Positions 42,215-50,573 of a DNA stretch of 64,000 nt are shown here, piece after piece. The position numbers were made by a program, and so were the translations under genes. Under the pieces are notes generated by a model. That model had not been told where the DNA came from. It did no database searches and saw only the letters and a list, made by a program, of their open reading frames with translations. Origin of the DNA: Stakelama marina (lineage in GTDB: Bacteria; Pseudomonadota; Alphaproteobacteria; Sphingomonadales; Sphingomonadaceae); assembly GCF_018122655.1 (NCBI RefSeq), contig NZ_JAGRQC010000002.1:372001-436000 (forward strand). Reading direction: 5' to 3'. Numbering within the stretch: position 1 is the first letter of the stretch; every line of letters starts with the position of its first letter.

Positions 42215-44778
42215 TCGGGACACGCGACCTTTCGGTCCGCGGTGGTGCCGAGTGCGACGCGCGACAGGCTGACCGTTGCCGGGCCTTGCAGGTTTAGCGC
42301 GAACGGCTTGGCGACGCTGTCCATCGCCATGCCCCGATCGGCGAAGCATTTGAGCGGGATGCCCCAGGTCGTCCAGCTTCCGGTCGCCAGCGGCATCGGC
42401 AGCGGTACGCTCGCGTCGCAAGTACCGTCACCGCACGCCATGGCGACCGTCGGCGCGGCGGCCGGTGCCGAATCGACGCGCATCGCAAAGGTCAGCATCA
42501 GCTCGCCATTGGTCTCCCGCGTGATATCGACCGGCGAGTGCGTTCCCACCGCGATGGTCGCGGGACCGCTCTCCACCGCGAACTGACGCGCGCCCTCCTG
42601 CACGTCGCTGTTGACGGTGGCGATCTTCACCCGGCCGTCCAGCGCGGTGGCGGGCGTCGCCGTCACGCGCGTTTCGTCGCTGCCGTCGGGCGCGGTTACC
42701 AGGAGCGACCAGGACGGTGCCGGCTGCCCCTTGTCGAGCCAGACATTGCCGCTGTCGGCCGCTTCGACGCCGGGATCTTCGGAAAGCGTCTGCCAGGCCG
42801 GATGGTCGGCAAGGCTGAGCCCGTAGCCATAGGGGAAGAGCACATCGCCATGCGCCTTCGCGGTCGCCGGCCATGCCGCGGGCAGCCTGCCGGTGAAGTC
42901 ATACCGCACCTTGCCATCCTTTCCGGCGACGAGGACGTCCGCGACGCCCTCACCTTCCGATCCCGGAAGCCATGCCGTGACGAAGGCATCGGCGGTGTTG
43001 AGTACCGGGTTCATGAACAGCGGCCTTCCGGTAATCATCACCGCGACGACGGGAATACCCTGCGCCTTCAGCTTCTTCATCGTCGCGAGCGGTCCATCGA
43101 GCAGCCTGGGCGACAGCTGCAGCGTCTGACGGTCGCCCTGAAATTCGGCGTAAGGCGTCTCGCCGAACACGACGATCGCGACATCGGGCCTGGCGGCATA
43201 GCTGCCATCGGGCGAAAGCGTCGCTTTGCCCCCTGCCGAGGTCACTGCATCGTCAAGCCCCTTCCAGATCGTCGTCGCGCCCGGGAAATCCTTGTTGGAA
43301 AGCCCCGTGCCCTGCCAGCTGAGCGTCCAGCCGCCCGACTGGCGCGCGACATCGTCGGCGGCATCGCCCGCCACCAGCACCTTCGCCCCCGGCTTGATCG
43401 GCAGCACCGAACCCGAGTTCTTGAGGAGCACGAGCGATTTGCGCACCGCCTCGCGCGCGATGGCGCGGTGTTCGGGGCTGCCGAGCTGATCCCATTGCCC
43501 CGAATAGGGCCGCGACGACGGCTTACCCGCCTCGAACACGCCGAGGCGCATCTTCACGCGCAGGATGCGTGTCACCGCATCGTTGAGCCGTGACATGGGG
43601 ACGGTCCCGTCCTTCACTTCGGCGAGCAGGCTCTTGTAGAGGCCCTTCCAGCTGTCGGGGGCCATGTACATGTCGACGCCGGCGTTGATCGCCTGCGGGC
43701 AATCGGTGTTGGTGCAGCCCTTGACCTGCCCTTGCGCGTTCCAGTCGGTGACGACGAAACCGTCGAAGTTCATCCGGTCCTTGAGCACGCCGGTCAGCAG
43801 GCTCTTGTTGCCCGTCATCTTCACGCCGTTCCAGCTCGAAAAGCTCGCCATTACGGTGGCGACGCCGTTCTCGATCGCGGGCACATAGGGCGCGCCGTGA
43901 ATGTCGCGCAGTTCCTGCTCCGAAATCTTCGCATCGCCCTGATCCTTGCCGCCCTCGGTACCGCCATCGGCGAGGAAGTGCTTGGTCGAGGCGATGACAT
44001 AGGGCCCCTTGAGCAGCGGCCCGTTCGACGGCGGCCCCTGCAGCCCGCGGATCATCGCCCCGACATAGTCGCTGACCAGCTTCGGGTTTGACGAATAGCC
44101 TTCATAGGCGCGGCCCCAGCGATAGTCCTGCGGCACGGTGACGGTCGGCGCGAAGGTCCATTCCTGCCCCGTCGTGCGGATCTCGACCGCGGTCGCGCGG
44201 CCGATGCGCTCGATCAGCTTCGGATCATGCGCCGCGCCCAGCCCGATATTGTGCGGAAACAGCGTCGCGCCGATGATGTTCGAATTGCCGTGGACCGCGT
44301 CGATGCCCCAGATAACCGGAATGCCGACGCCGCCGTCCGATTTGTCCACCGAGGCCTTGTAGAATTCGTCGGCGAGCTGGAGCCACTTTTCCTTCGGCGC
44401 CATATCGTCGCCATAGGGGCCGCTATTGCCGCCGTTCAGCACCGATCCGAGATGGTATTTTTTCACGTCCGCCGGGGTGACGCAGCAGATATCGGCCTGA
44501 AGGATCTGGCCGACCTTTTCCTCGGGCGTCATCCTGGCGACGAGCGCGGCGATGCGCGCCTCGGTCGCCGGATCGTGCTTGAGCGGCCATTTGGGGCTCG
44601 GCCAGATATCGGGATGCGCAACCGCCGACATCTGCGCATCGTTCGCGGCGGGCGTGGTCGCTGGGGGCGGCACATCGGCGCTCGGCGCCGTCTCGGGCCG
44701 GGCGCCCGCATTGTTGGCACAGCCCGCCAGCGCCAGGGCGGCGAGCGTCATTACCGGCGTCAAACGGATCATCATCAT
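42211..44778 (-). CDS. GH3 family exo-beta-glucosidase/xylosidase, lipoprotein (ExoP type)
   Basis: An 855-residue GH3 enzyme with a lipobox (LAALALAGC) giving a lipid anchor at about residue 19. The order is TIM-barrel domain, sandwich domain, then a C-terminal carbohydrate-binding beta domain (about 690-855). This layout and FDGFVVTDWNAQGQVKGC, with nucleophile D345, fit the ExoP/barley exo-glucanase branch rather than BglX. KHFLADGGTEGGKDQGD is the other family block. It probably trims beta-linked oligosaccharides at the cell envelope. It follows the degenerate halogenase gene by six bases and overlaps the cupin gene. Confidence 0.93.
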   Translation of the reverse strand: MMMIRLTPVMTLAALALAGCANNAGARPETAPSADVPPPATTPAANDAQMSAVAHPDIWPSPKWPLKHDPATEARIAALVARMTPEEKVGQILQADICCVTPADVKKYHLGSVLNGGNSGPYGDDMAPKEKWLQLADEFYKASVDKSDGGVGIPVIWGIDAVHGNSNIIGATLFPHNIGLGAAHDPKLIERIGRATAVEIRTTGQEWTFAPTVTVPQDYRWGRAYEGYSSNPKLVSDYVGAMIRGLQGPPSNGPLLKGPYVIASTKHFLADGGTEGGKDQGDAKISEQELRDIHGAPYVPAIENGVATVMASFSSWNGVKMTGNKSLLTGVLKDRMNFDGFVVTDWNAQGQVKGCTNTDCPQAINAGVDMYMAPDSWKGLYKSLLAEVKDGTVPMSRLNDAVTRILRVKMRLGVFEAGKPSSRPYSGQWDQLGSPEHRAIAREAVRKSLVLLKNSGSVLPIKPGAKVLVAGDAADDVARQSGGWTLSWQGTGLSNKDFPGATTIWKGLDDAVTSAGGKATLSPDGSYAARPDVAIVVFGETPYAEFQGDRQTLQLSPRLLDGPLATMKKLKAQGIPVVAVMITGRPLFMNPVLNTADAFVTAWLPGSEGEGVADVLVAGKDGKVRYDFTGRLPAAWPATAKAHGDVLFPYGYGLSLADHPAWQTLSEDPGVEAADSGNVWLDKGQPAPSWSLLVTAPDGSDETRVTATPATALDGRVKIATVNSDVQEGARQFAVESGPATIAVGTHSPVDITRETNGELMLTFAMRVDSAPAAAPTVAMACGDGTCDASVPLPMPLATGSWTTWGIPLKCFADRGMAMDSVAKPFALNLQGPATVSLSRVALGTTADRKVACPE

Positions 44779-44784
44779 CTCCTG

Positions 44785-45930
44785 TCAGGAAGCCGCCGCG
44801 ATCAGGCGAGCAGCGGTATTGCTATCGGGTACGAGAGCGGTGGGATCGAGCTTGCGCGGACGCAGGCCCATGGCGACCAGCGCGGCGATCCATGCACCGC
44901 GCGGAACGAAATCATATTCGCGCAGCGGAATACGCCCGCGATCGGCAAAACGGCTCGCCATTTCGGCAAGTCCGGCCGGGGGCGTCATGCCGGCCCCGCC
45001 CAGCGCGAACGGCGCAGCCGCCCAGTCGAGCACGGCCGCATGGAAGCGCGCGGTCAGCCGGTCATATTCATCGCGGGTCGCCGCAGCGTCACGATGCGGT
45101 GGCAGGTGCTGCACGAGCCGAAGGAGATCGGTCAGCGCAACCGTAAGCGGCAGCCCGTATAGCGGCGGAATCGCGATGGCGGCGGGGCCGGCAGCGACGA
45201 CATCGCCTTGCCAGGCTGAGGCACGGCGCCCGGGCGTGAGGCCACCGGGGCTCAGGCGATAGCAGCGTGCACCGGCGGACCAGAAAAGATCGTCATCGTC
45301 GCGGCGCACCGTGTCGGCGGCGGCCGGTACTGCTTCGCCACCGGCTTGCACCGTCAGCGCCGGGAGATGGCTCGACCAGTCCTCCCAGTCGCGACGGTCC
45401 GTGGTCGGCCTGCAATCGACCGTGAGATCGGCCTCGCCTGCGTCATCGATAGTCTCGACGCCGATATGCGCGGCGAGCCGTTCAAGCAGCGCGAGATAGC
45501 GGCTCGCCTCGAAGCGAAAACCACCATCCTGCACGCCCGTCCCCAGCAGCGGTGCGAGCGCCGGAAGCGCGTCAGCCCCATCGCGTTCGGCGCGCAGCCA
45601 TAGCTGATGCAGCGCGACGCCGCCCCGGAAGCGCTCCTCGCCGGCCTCGGGGACCAGCGCGTCATCGCGCCCGGACGGCCAGTCGACAAAGCGCGTCGCG
45701 CTGATCCGCGTAGCACCCGCCTCGCGCACGAACATTGCGTCGCCGATCCCGACCTTGCGGTGAAACTGTTCCATCACCGCCCCGCAGGCGCCGACCTCGA
45801 ACGGTGCGGGACCGTCCTTCAGAAGCGCCACGCGCGCGGCGGGAAGTGCGCGCTTCAACAGCGCGGCGGCGGCATTCGCGACGATGCCGCTTCCGCGCAC
45901 GAGGATTGCCGAGGGATAGGCCGAGGTCAC
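44785..45930 (-). CDS. Degenerate tryptophan-halogenase-like protein, probably not a halogenase
   Basis: A 381-residue protein aligned by eye to the neighbouring halogenases but shorter. It retains an altered nucleotide-binding start (ILVRGSGIVANAAAALL). The catalytic Lys position reads TRISATRFVDW (Arg), the WxWxIP motif is absent and the PLESTS block is replaced by PPLYGLPLTVALTDLL. FAD binding may persist, but halogenase chemistry should be lost. The GTG start overlaps the stop of the intact halogenase (GTGA), which argues for a paired function such as a partner subunit. The frame is intact, so this is not simple decay. Confidence 0.75.
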   Translation of the reverse strand: MTSAYPSAILVRGSGIVANAAAALLKRALPAARVALLKDGPAPFEVGACGAVMEQFHRKVGIGDAMFVREAGATRISATRFVDWPSGRDDALVPEAGEERFRGGVALHQLWLRAERDGADALPALAPLLGTGVQDGGFRFEASRYLALLERLAAHIGVETIDDAGEADLTVDCRPTTDRRDWEDWSSHLPALTVQAGGEAVPAAADTVRRDDDDLFWSAGARCYRLSPGGLTPGRRASAWQGDVVAAGPAAIAIPPLYGLPLTVALTDLLRLVQHLPPHRDAAATRDEYDRLTARFHAAVLDWAAAPFALGGAGMTPPAGLAEMASRFADRGRIPLREYDFVPRGAWIAALVAMGLRPRKLDPTALVPDSNTAARLIAAAS

Positions 45931-47459
45931 GCCGCCGCCCTCGCAGCGATCGTCGCCAGCGTGCGGTCGTGCAGCGGCATCGCCGCGACGCGCGCGTCGA
46001 TCTCGCTCGCCAGATCGTCGAGCGACCGGTTCAGCGTGGCGTCGTCGGGATTGTTCGCGCGCGGGTCCCACGCATTCGGTACGATGCCTTGTCCCAGATA
46101 GACCGCGACCCAACTGGGTTCGAGAAACAGCCCCTCATGATAGGCCTCGACGCGCGCGCTTTCGCGCCACAGCGCCATTTTCCGTTCGAGCGCTTCGGGC
46201 ACGTCCATCGTGCGGACATGGTTCCAGAAATCCGAATCGTCGCGCCGCGTCGCGTGATAGTGGAGGATCAGGAAGTCGCGGACGCGATCATATTCAAGGT
46301 CGATAAGCGCGTTGAATTCATCGCGATCGGCCGCCTCGACCCGGCGACCGGGAAACAGCTCGATCAGTCGCGTGATCGCCATCTGGACGAGGTGGATGCT
46401 GGTCGATTCGAGCGGTTCCAGAAAGCCGGCGGCAAGACCGATGGCGACGACATTGCGAACCCAGGCCCGGCGTCGCCTGCCAGCGCGAAAGCGGAGCACG
46501 CGCGGATCGGCAAGCGGCGTTCCCTCGACCGCGCCGAGGATCGCCGAACATGCCTCGTCTTCGGAACAATGCGCGCTGGAAAAGACATAGCCATTGCCGA
46601 CGCGGTGGCGCAGCGGGATTCGCCACCGCCAACCGGCCGCCATTGCCGTCGCCCGCGTATAGGGCGCGATCGGGCCGTCCGCCGCCTCGCACGGCAGCGC
46701 GGCGGCGCGGTCGCAGGGAAGCCAGTGCGACCAGTCCTCCCAATGTTCGTCCAGCTCACCGCCGATCAGGAGCGCGCGAAAACCCGAACAGTCGATGAAA
46801 AGGTCACCCTCGATCCGCTCGCCATTTTCGAGCGTGACGGCGCAGACGTCGCCGCTTTCGCCGTCACGCTCCACCGAGACGATGCGACCTTCGGTTCGCC
46901 GCACGCCGCGCGCTTCGGAATAGGACCGCAGCAGCGGCGCCATCCGCGTCGCGTCGAACTGATAGGCATAGCCGAAGCTGGTATCGAGGAAGTCGCCGTC
47001 TTCGGGAGGGCGTCGAAAGCGGGCCGCATGTGCTGCAGCGATGGGGAGACTGTACTCGTCGATCGGGCGCGAATGGCCCGCATGATGCGCACGCAGCCAG
47101 TAGTGATGAAAACCGACATCGGCGAGATCGACGCCATAGGCGCCGAAGGGATGGATATAGCCGTCGCCGATGGCGCCGAAGTCGCGGAACTCGATACCCA
47201 GTTTGAAGGTCGCGCTGGTCGCGCGCATGAATTCCGCTTCGTCGATGCCGAGCCGCTGGATGAAGGCGCGCAGGTGCGGCAGCGTCGCCTCTCCGACGCC
47301 GACGATGCCGATTGCTTCCGATTCGACCAGATCGACGCTCGCCTGGCCGGGCAGGAAGCGCGCGATGGCGGCAGCCGTCATCCAGCCTGCGGTGCCGCCG
47401 CCGACGATCACTACGCGCACTGGTGCGCCCTGCCCTGTCGCTGCCCCCTTGTTCGCCAT
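45927..47459 (-). CDS. Flavin-dependent halogenase (tryptophan halogenase family), copy 2
   Basis: A 510-residue enzyme with VIVGGGTAGWMTAAAIARF, GVGEATLPHL, the catalytic Lys K86 in TFKLGIEF, WRWRIP and EPLESTSIHLVQM, all intact. The ATG at 47459 was chosen because GGAGAGGGG precedes it, and the extra N-terminal residues before the FAD motif are low complexity. It is the first gene of the unit halogenase, halogenase-like, GH3, cupin. It is divergent from xylC with a shared operator. The substrate is unknown. Confidence 0.88.
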   Translation of the reverse strand: MANKGAATGQGAPVRVVIVGGGTAGWMTAAAIARFLPGQASVDLVESEAIGIVGVGEATLPHLRAFIQRLGIDEAEFMRATSATFKLGIEFRDFGAIGDGYIHPFGAYGVDLADVGFHHYWLRAHHAGHSRPIDEYSLPIAAAHAARFRRPPEDGDFLDTSFGYAYQFDATRMAPLLRSYSEARGVRRTEGRIVSVERDGESGDVCAVTLENGERIEGDLFIDCSGFRALLIGGELDEHWEDWSHWLPCDRAAALPCEAADGPIAPYTRATAMAAGWRWRIPLRHRVGNGYVFSSAHCSEDEACSAILGAVEGTPLADPRVLRFRAGRRRRAWVRNVVAIGLAAGFLEPLESTSIHLVQMAITRLIELFPGRRVEAADRDEFNALIDLEYDRVRDFLILHYHATRRDDSDFWNHVRTMDVPEALERKMALWRESARVEAYHEGLFLEPSWVAVYLGQGIVPNAWDPRANNPDDATLNRSLDDLASEIDARVAAMPLHDRTLATIAARAAA

Positions 47460-47641
47460 GGCCCCTCTCCGCCCGCCACGATGGCGGCGCGCTGTCGCTT
47501 CGCCGGGTCCAGTCCCCGTCACGACGCGATATCTATCATCGGGATGGTGCCGTCAGGTGCAACGTTGTCAACCGTCGCCATTCGATCCTCCCGACCGGCA
47601 TTCTTGGACGCCGTGTCTTGACAGTCAGCATAAGGCGTCGA

Positions 47642-47655
47642 TGGTAGCGGTATCA
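47642..47655. promoter_or_regulatory. Candidate XylR-type operator O7
   Basis: TGGTAGCGGTATCA, identical to the locus consensus and to the reverse complement of O6. It is 26 bases upstream of xylC and about 180 bases upstream of the divergent halogenase, so both units may be controlled. Confidence 0.83.
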
Positions 47656-47681
47656 AGTCAGAATCGGGAGAGGGACGCCAA

Positions 47682-48563
47682 ATGGCGCAGAGCAATCGGT
47701 TAGATGTGGCATTCGCCGCACGCGCCACGCTGGGCGAAGGTCCGGTCTGGGACGCAGCGCGAAAATGTCTGTGGTTCGTCGACATCAAGCAGAAACTGCT
47801 CCACCGATTCGATCCTGCCACTGACGAACATGCCGCATGGCACGCACCCGAGCAGATCGGCTGGGTCCTGCCTGCAGAGGACGGCCGGCTGGTCGCCGGG
47901 CTGAAGGGCGGGCTGTACCTGTTCGATCCCTATCGCGGCATGTTCGAGTTTTTCCGCGCAGTGCCCGGGGAACCGGGGCATAACCGGCTCAACGATGCAT
48001 GTACCGACCCCGCCGGACGCATCTGGTTCGGCTCGATGGACGATGACGAGCAACGACCCACGGGACGTTTCTACCGGTTCGATCGCGGCGACATCGTGCC
48101 TGTCGGCCCCGATGGAATCTGCATCACCAACGGCCCCGCCATATCGCCCGATGGCGATCGCATTTATTTCACCGACACGCTGGCGCAGACGATCGTGACC
48201 GCATCCATCGACGCGCAGGGCAATGTCGGCGCCACCCAACCATTTTTGCATATCGCAAGCGACGGCGGACATCCCGACGGCCCGATCACCGATGCCGAGC
48301 GATGCGTCTGGACAGGGCTTTTCGGCGGCGGCGCGGTCGAGCGCTACAGCCCGGATGGCAAGCGGATCGACCGGATCGAAATACCCGCCGCGAACTGCAC
48401 CAAGGCCGCATTTGGCGGCCCGCATCTTTCGACGCTCTACATCACGACCGCGCGCAAGGGGCTGGACGAGGCGGCACTCGCCGCCCAGCCCGATGCAGGC
48501 GCGCTGTTCACCATCGAAACGACCATCAAGGGCGTCGCCGCGACGCCGGTTAAGCTAGGCTGA
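47682..48563 (+). CDS. xylC: SMP-30/gluconolactonase family protein, probable xylonolactonase
   Basis: Hydrolyses D-xylonolactone to D-xylonate, the step between XylB and XylD. The 293-residue six-bladed propeller has the family metal ligands in LGEGPVWD (Glu), GHNRLNDACTDPAGRIWFGSM (Asn, Asp), TNGPAISPDGDRIYFTDT (Asn) and SDGGHPDGPITDAERCVW (Asp). The substrate is assigned by context, since the locus contains all other Weimberg genes and this is its only lactonase. An operator is 26 bases upstream, and the GH10 gene follows 9 bases after its stop. Confidence 0.88.
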   Translation: MAQSNRLDVAFAARATLGEGPVWDAARKCLWFVDIKQKLLHRFDPATDEHAAWHAPEQIGWVLPAEDGRLVAGLKGGLYLFDPYRGMFEFFRAVPGEPGHNRLNDACTDPAGRIWFGSMDDDEQRPTGRFYRFDRGDIVPVGPDGICITNGPAISPDGDRIYFTDTLAQTIVTASIDAQGNVGATQPFLHIASDGGHPDGPITDAERCVWTGLFGGGAVERYSPDGKRIDRIEIPAANCTKAAFGGPHLSTLYITTARKGLDEAALAAQPDAGALFTIETTIKGVAATPVKLG

Positions 48564-48572
48564 GGAGGCCCA

Positions 48573-49736
48573 ATGACCGATCAGTTCACCCTGAGCCGCC
48601 GCGCAATGCTCGGCTCCGCGCTCGGCCTCGCCGCCGGCGCATGCGCACCCGCCGGCGCGATGCGCGATGTAATCCCCCCCATCAGCGGCCCGTCGCTGAA
48701 CGACGCGGCGAAGCACAGTGGCCGACGCTTCGGATCGGCCTTTGCCTGGGCGCCGCCGGGTGCGGACGCGGGATCGTTCAACAATCCCGAATATGCCGCG
48801 CTGCTCGAACGCGATTGCGGCATTCTGGTGCCCGAAAACGAGCTGAAATGGCAGGCGATCCGGCCGGGGCCGGACCAGTATGCCTTTGCGCATATGGACG
48901 CGATGGTCGATTATGCGGTCACCCACGGCTTTGCCTTGCGCGGCCATACGCTGCTCTGGCACCGCCCGAAATGGTTTCCGAAATGGCTCAACGACTATGA
49001 CTTCGGCAGCCGCCCGGCCACCGAGGCAGCGCGGATCCTGACCGACCATATCCGCACGCTGATCGGCCGGTACGGCAAGCACATCGTCAGCTTCGACGTG
49101 GTCAACGAAGCGGTCGATCCCGCAACCGGCGATCTGGTTGAAACCTCGCTTTCGAAGGCGATGGGCGGCGTCGAGGAAACGCTCGACCTCGCCTTTCGCA
49201 CTGCACGCGAAGCGGCGCCCGACACGCAGCTCTGCTACAACGACTATATGGGCTGGGAACCGGGCAACGAGACCCACCGCGCGGGCGTCATCAAGCTGCT
49301 CGAAGGCTTTCGCAAGCGCGGAACCCCGGTCGATGCGCTGGGCGTCCAGTCGCACCTCGAAATGTTCACGCTCGACCAGGCAACCGGGCTCGGCCCCTAT
49401 CAGCCCAAATTGTGGCGCGACTTTCTCGATGCGGCGGTCGGAATGGAGTACGGCCTCGTAATCACTGAGTTCGACGTGAAGGACAATGCGCTGCCCGCCG
49501 ACACCGCAATCCGTGACAAAGCGGTCGCCGAATATGCGCGGCGCTATCTCGACCTGATGCTCGAATATCCGCAACTGAAGGACATTCTCGCCTGGGGCAT
49601 GACGAGCCGGTATAGCTGGCTGCAGAATTTCAAGCCGCGCGATGACGGATTGCGCGAACGCTGCTGCCCCTATGGCGACGATTTCCAGCCGCTGCCGCTG
49701 CGCGCGGCGATGATCGGCGCATTCGAGGGCGCGTGA
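48573..49736 (+). CDS. GH10 endo-1,4-beta-xylanase
   Basis: Cuts the xylan backbone and leaves the glucuronate-capped oligomers used by GH67. The 387-residue protein is a single GH10 barrel. The acid/base is E179 in SFDVVNEAVDP and the nucleophile E299 in VITEFDVKD, with HTLLWHRPKWFPKW and GVQSHLEMF as further blocks. The N-terminus has a twin-arginine-like SRRAMLGSALG and a Cys after AAGA, so a Tat-exported lipoprotein is possible. A ribosome site GGAGG lies before the ATG. It is translated with xylC upstream and a DUF6445 gene downstream. Confidence 0.95.
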   Translation: MTDQFTLSRRAMLGSALGLAAGACAPAGAMRDVIPPISGPSLNDAAKHSGRRFGSAFAWAPPGADAGSFNNPEYAALLERDCGILVPENELKWQAIRPGPDQYAFAHMDAMVDYAVTHGFALRGHTLLWHRPKWFPKWLNDYDFGSRPATEAARILTDHIRTLIGRYGKHIVSFDVVNEAVDPATGDLVETSLSKAMGGVEETLDLAFRTAREAAPDTQLCYNDYMGWEPGNETHRAGVIKLLEGFRKRGTPVDALGVQSHLEMFTLDQATGLGPYQPKLWRDFLDAAVGMEYGLVITEFDVKDNALPADTAIRDKAVAEYARRYLDLMLEYPQLKDILAWGMTSRYSWLQNFKPRDDGLRERCCPYGDDFQPLPLRAAMIGAFEGA

Positions 49737-49749
49737 TCAAGGATAGCTG

Positions 49750-50472
49750 GTGACCGGCGACTATGACCTGAGCCTTTCCGACGCGCCCGATATCGGTATC
49801 GCGCATGTTGGAAGCGAACGGCAGCCGGTCGTCCGTATCGACGGCGTAATGCGCGACGCGCACGAGCTTGTCCGCTTCGCCTGCGACAATGGCGGGTTCG
49901 CCGACGATATGGCGGGCCTGTATCCGGGCTCGCGCGCGCCGCTCCCGCTCGCTTATGCAGACAGCGTCGTGCGCCGCCTCGATCCGTTGATCCGTGAGAC
50001 CTTCGCGCTGGGGAGCGTCAAACTGGTCAAGGCCGACTGCGTCTATTCGCTGGCGACATCGCCGCCGGCTGCGCTCGTCCCCTTCCAGCGTATTCCGCAC
50101 ATCGACACGACGCATCCGCTGCATTTCGCGGTGCTGCATTTCCTGTGCGATGAGCGGTTCGGCGGGACTGGATTCTACCGGCAGCGCGAAACGGGATATG
50201 AAACGATCTCCGCCGATCGCGAAAGGGCTTGGGAGATCGCGCGCAACCGCCAGTTTGCGCGAGGTTCCGAGAGCCCCGCCGCCTATATCGGCGATAGCAA
50301 CGACTGGTATGAGCGCATCGCACTGTGCGAGGCGCGCTTCGACCGGATGCTCGTCTATCGCAGCAATGCGCTGCACAGCGGGCATATCCCCGACCCCGCA
50401 CTCCTGTCTGGCGGCCCGGCGCGCGGCCGGCTGACCGCCAACATCTTCATCGGCTATCGCCCTATCGAATAG
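49750..50472 (+). CDS. DUF6445 family protein, putative 2-oxoglutarate/Fe(II) oxygenase-like
   Basis: A 240-residue cytoplasmic protein resembling the DUF6445 group. A possible facial triad is visible: H117 and D119 in RIPHIDTTHP and a distal His in NALHSGHI (H209 or H212), followed by GRLTANIFIGYRP as in double-stranded beta-helix oxygenases. The activity is not established. It is the last gene of the xylC-GH10 unit, starting (GTG) 13 bases after GH10, so it shares the operator O7. Genes of this kind are often found with tryptophan-halogenase-like genes beside TonB receptors (general knowledge). Confidence 0.75.
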   Translation: MTGDYDLSLSDAPDIGIAHVGSERQPVVRIDGVMRDAHELVRFACDNGGFADDMAGLYPGSRAPLPLAYADSVVRRLDPLIRETFALGSVKLVKADCVYSLATSPPAALVPFQRIPHIDTTHPLHFAVLHFLCDERFGGTGFYRQRETGYETISADRERAWEIARNRQFARGSESPAAYIGDSNDWYERIALCEARFDRMLVYRSNALHSGHIPDPALLSGGPARGRLTANIFIGYRPIE

Positions 50473-50518
50473 AGGTTTGCCGGCCCGCCCCGACGACCCG
50501 GTCAGCACCAAAGAAAAA

Positions 50519-50547
50519 CCGCCGCCAACCATAAGGTTGGCGACGGC
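50519..50547 (-). terminator. Intrinsic terminator of the TonB receptor gene
   Basis: On the - strand CGCCAACC-TTAT-GGTTGGCG (a perfect 8-bp stem, extendable) is followed by GCGGTTTTTCTTT. It lies just past the receptor stop and between convergent genes. Confidence 0.8.
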
Positions 50548-50573
50548 AGGTGAGGAAACGTCCAGGGAAGACG

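Noticed and set aside
39715..47459. A halogenated natural-product gene cluster
   Set aside because: No NRPS, PKS, RiPP, indole or tailoring genes are present. All neighbours are glycoside hydrolases, sugar catabolism or uptake genes.
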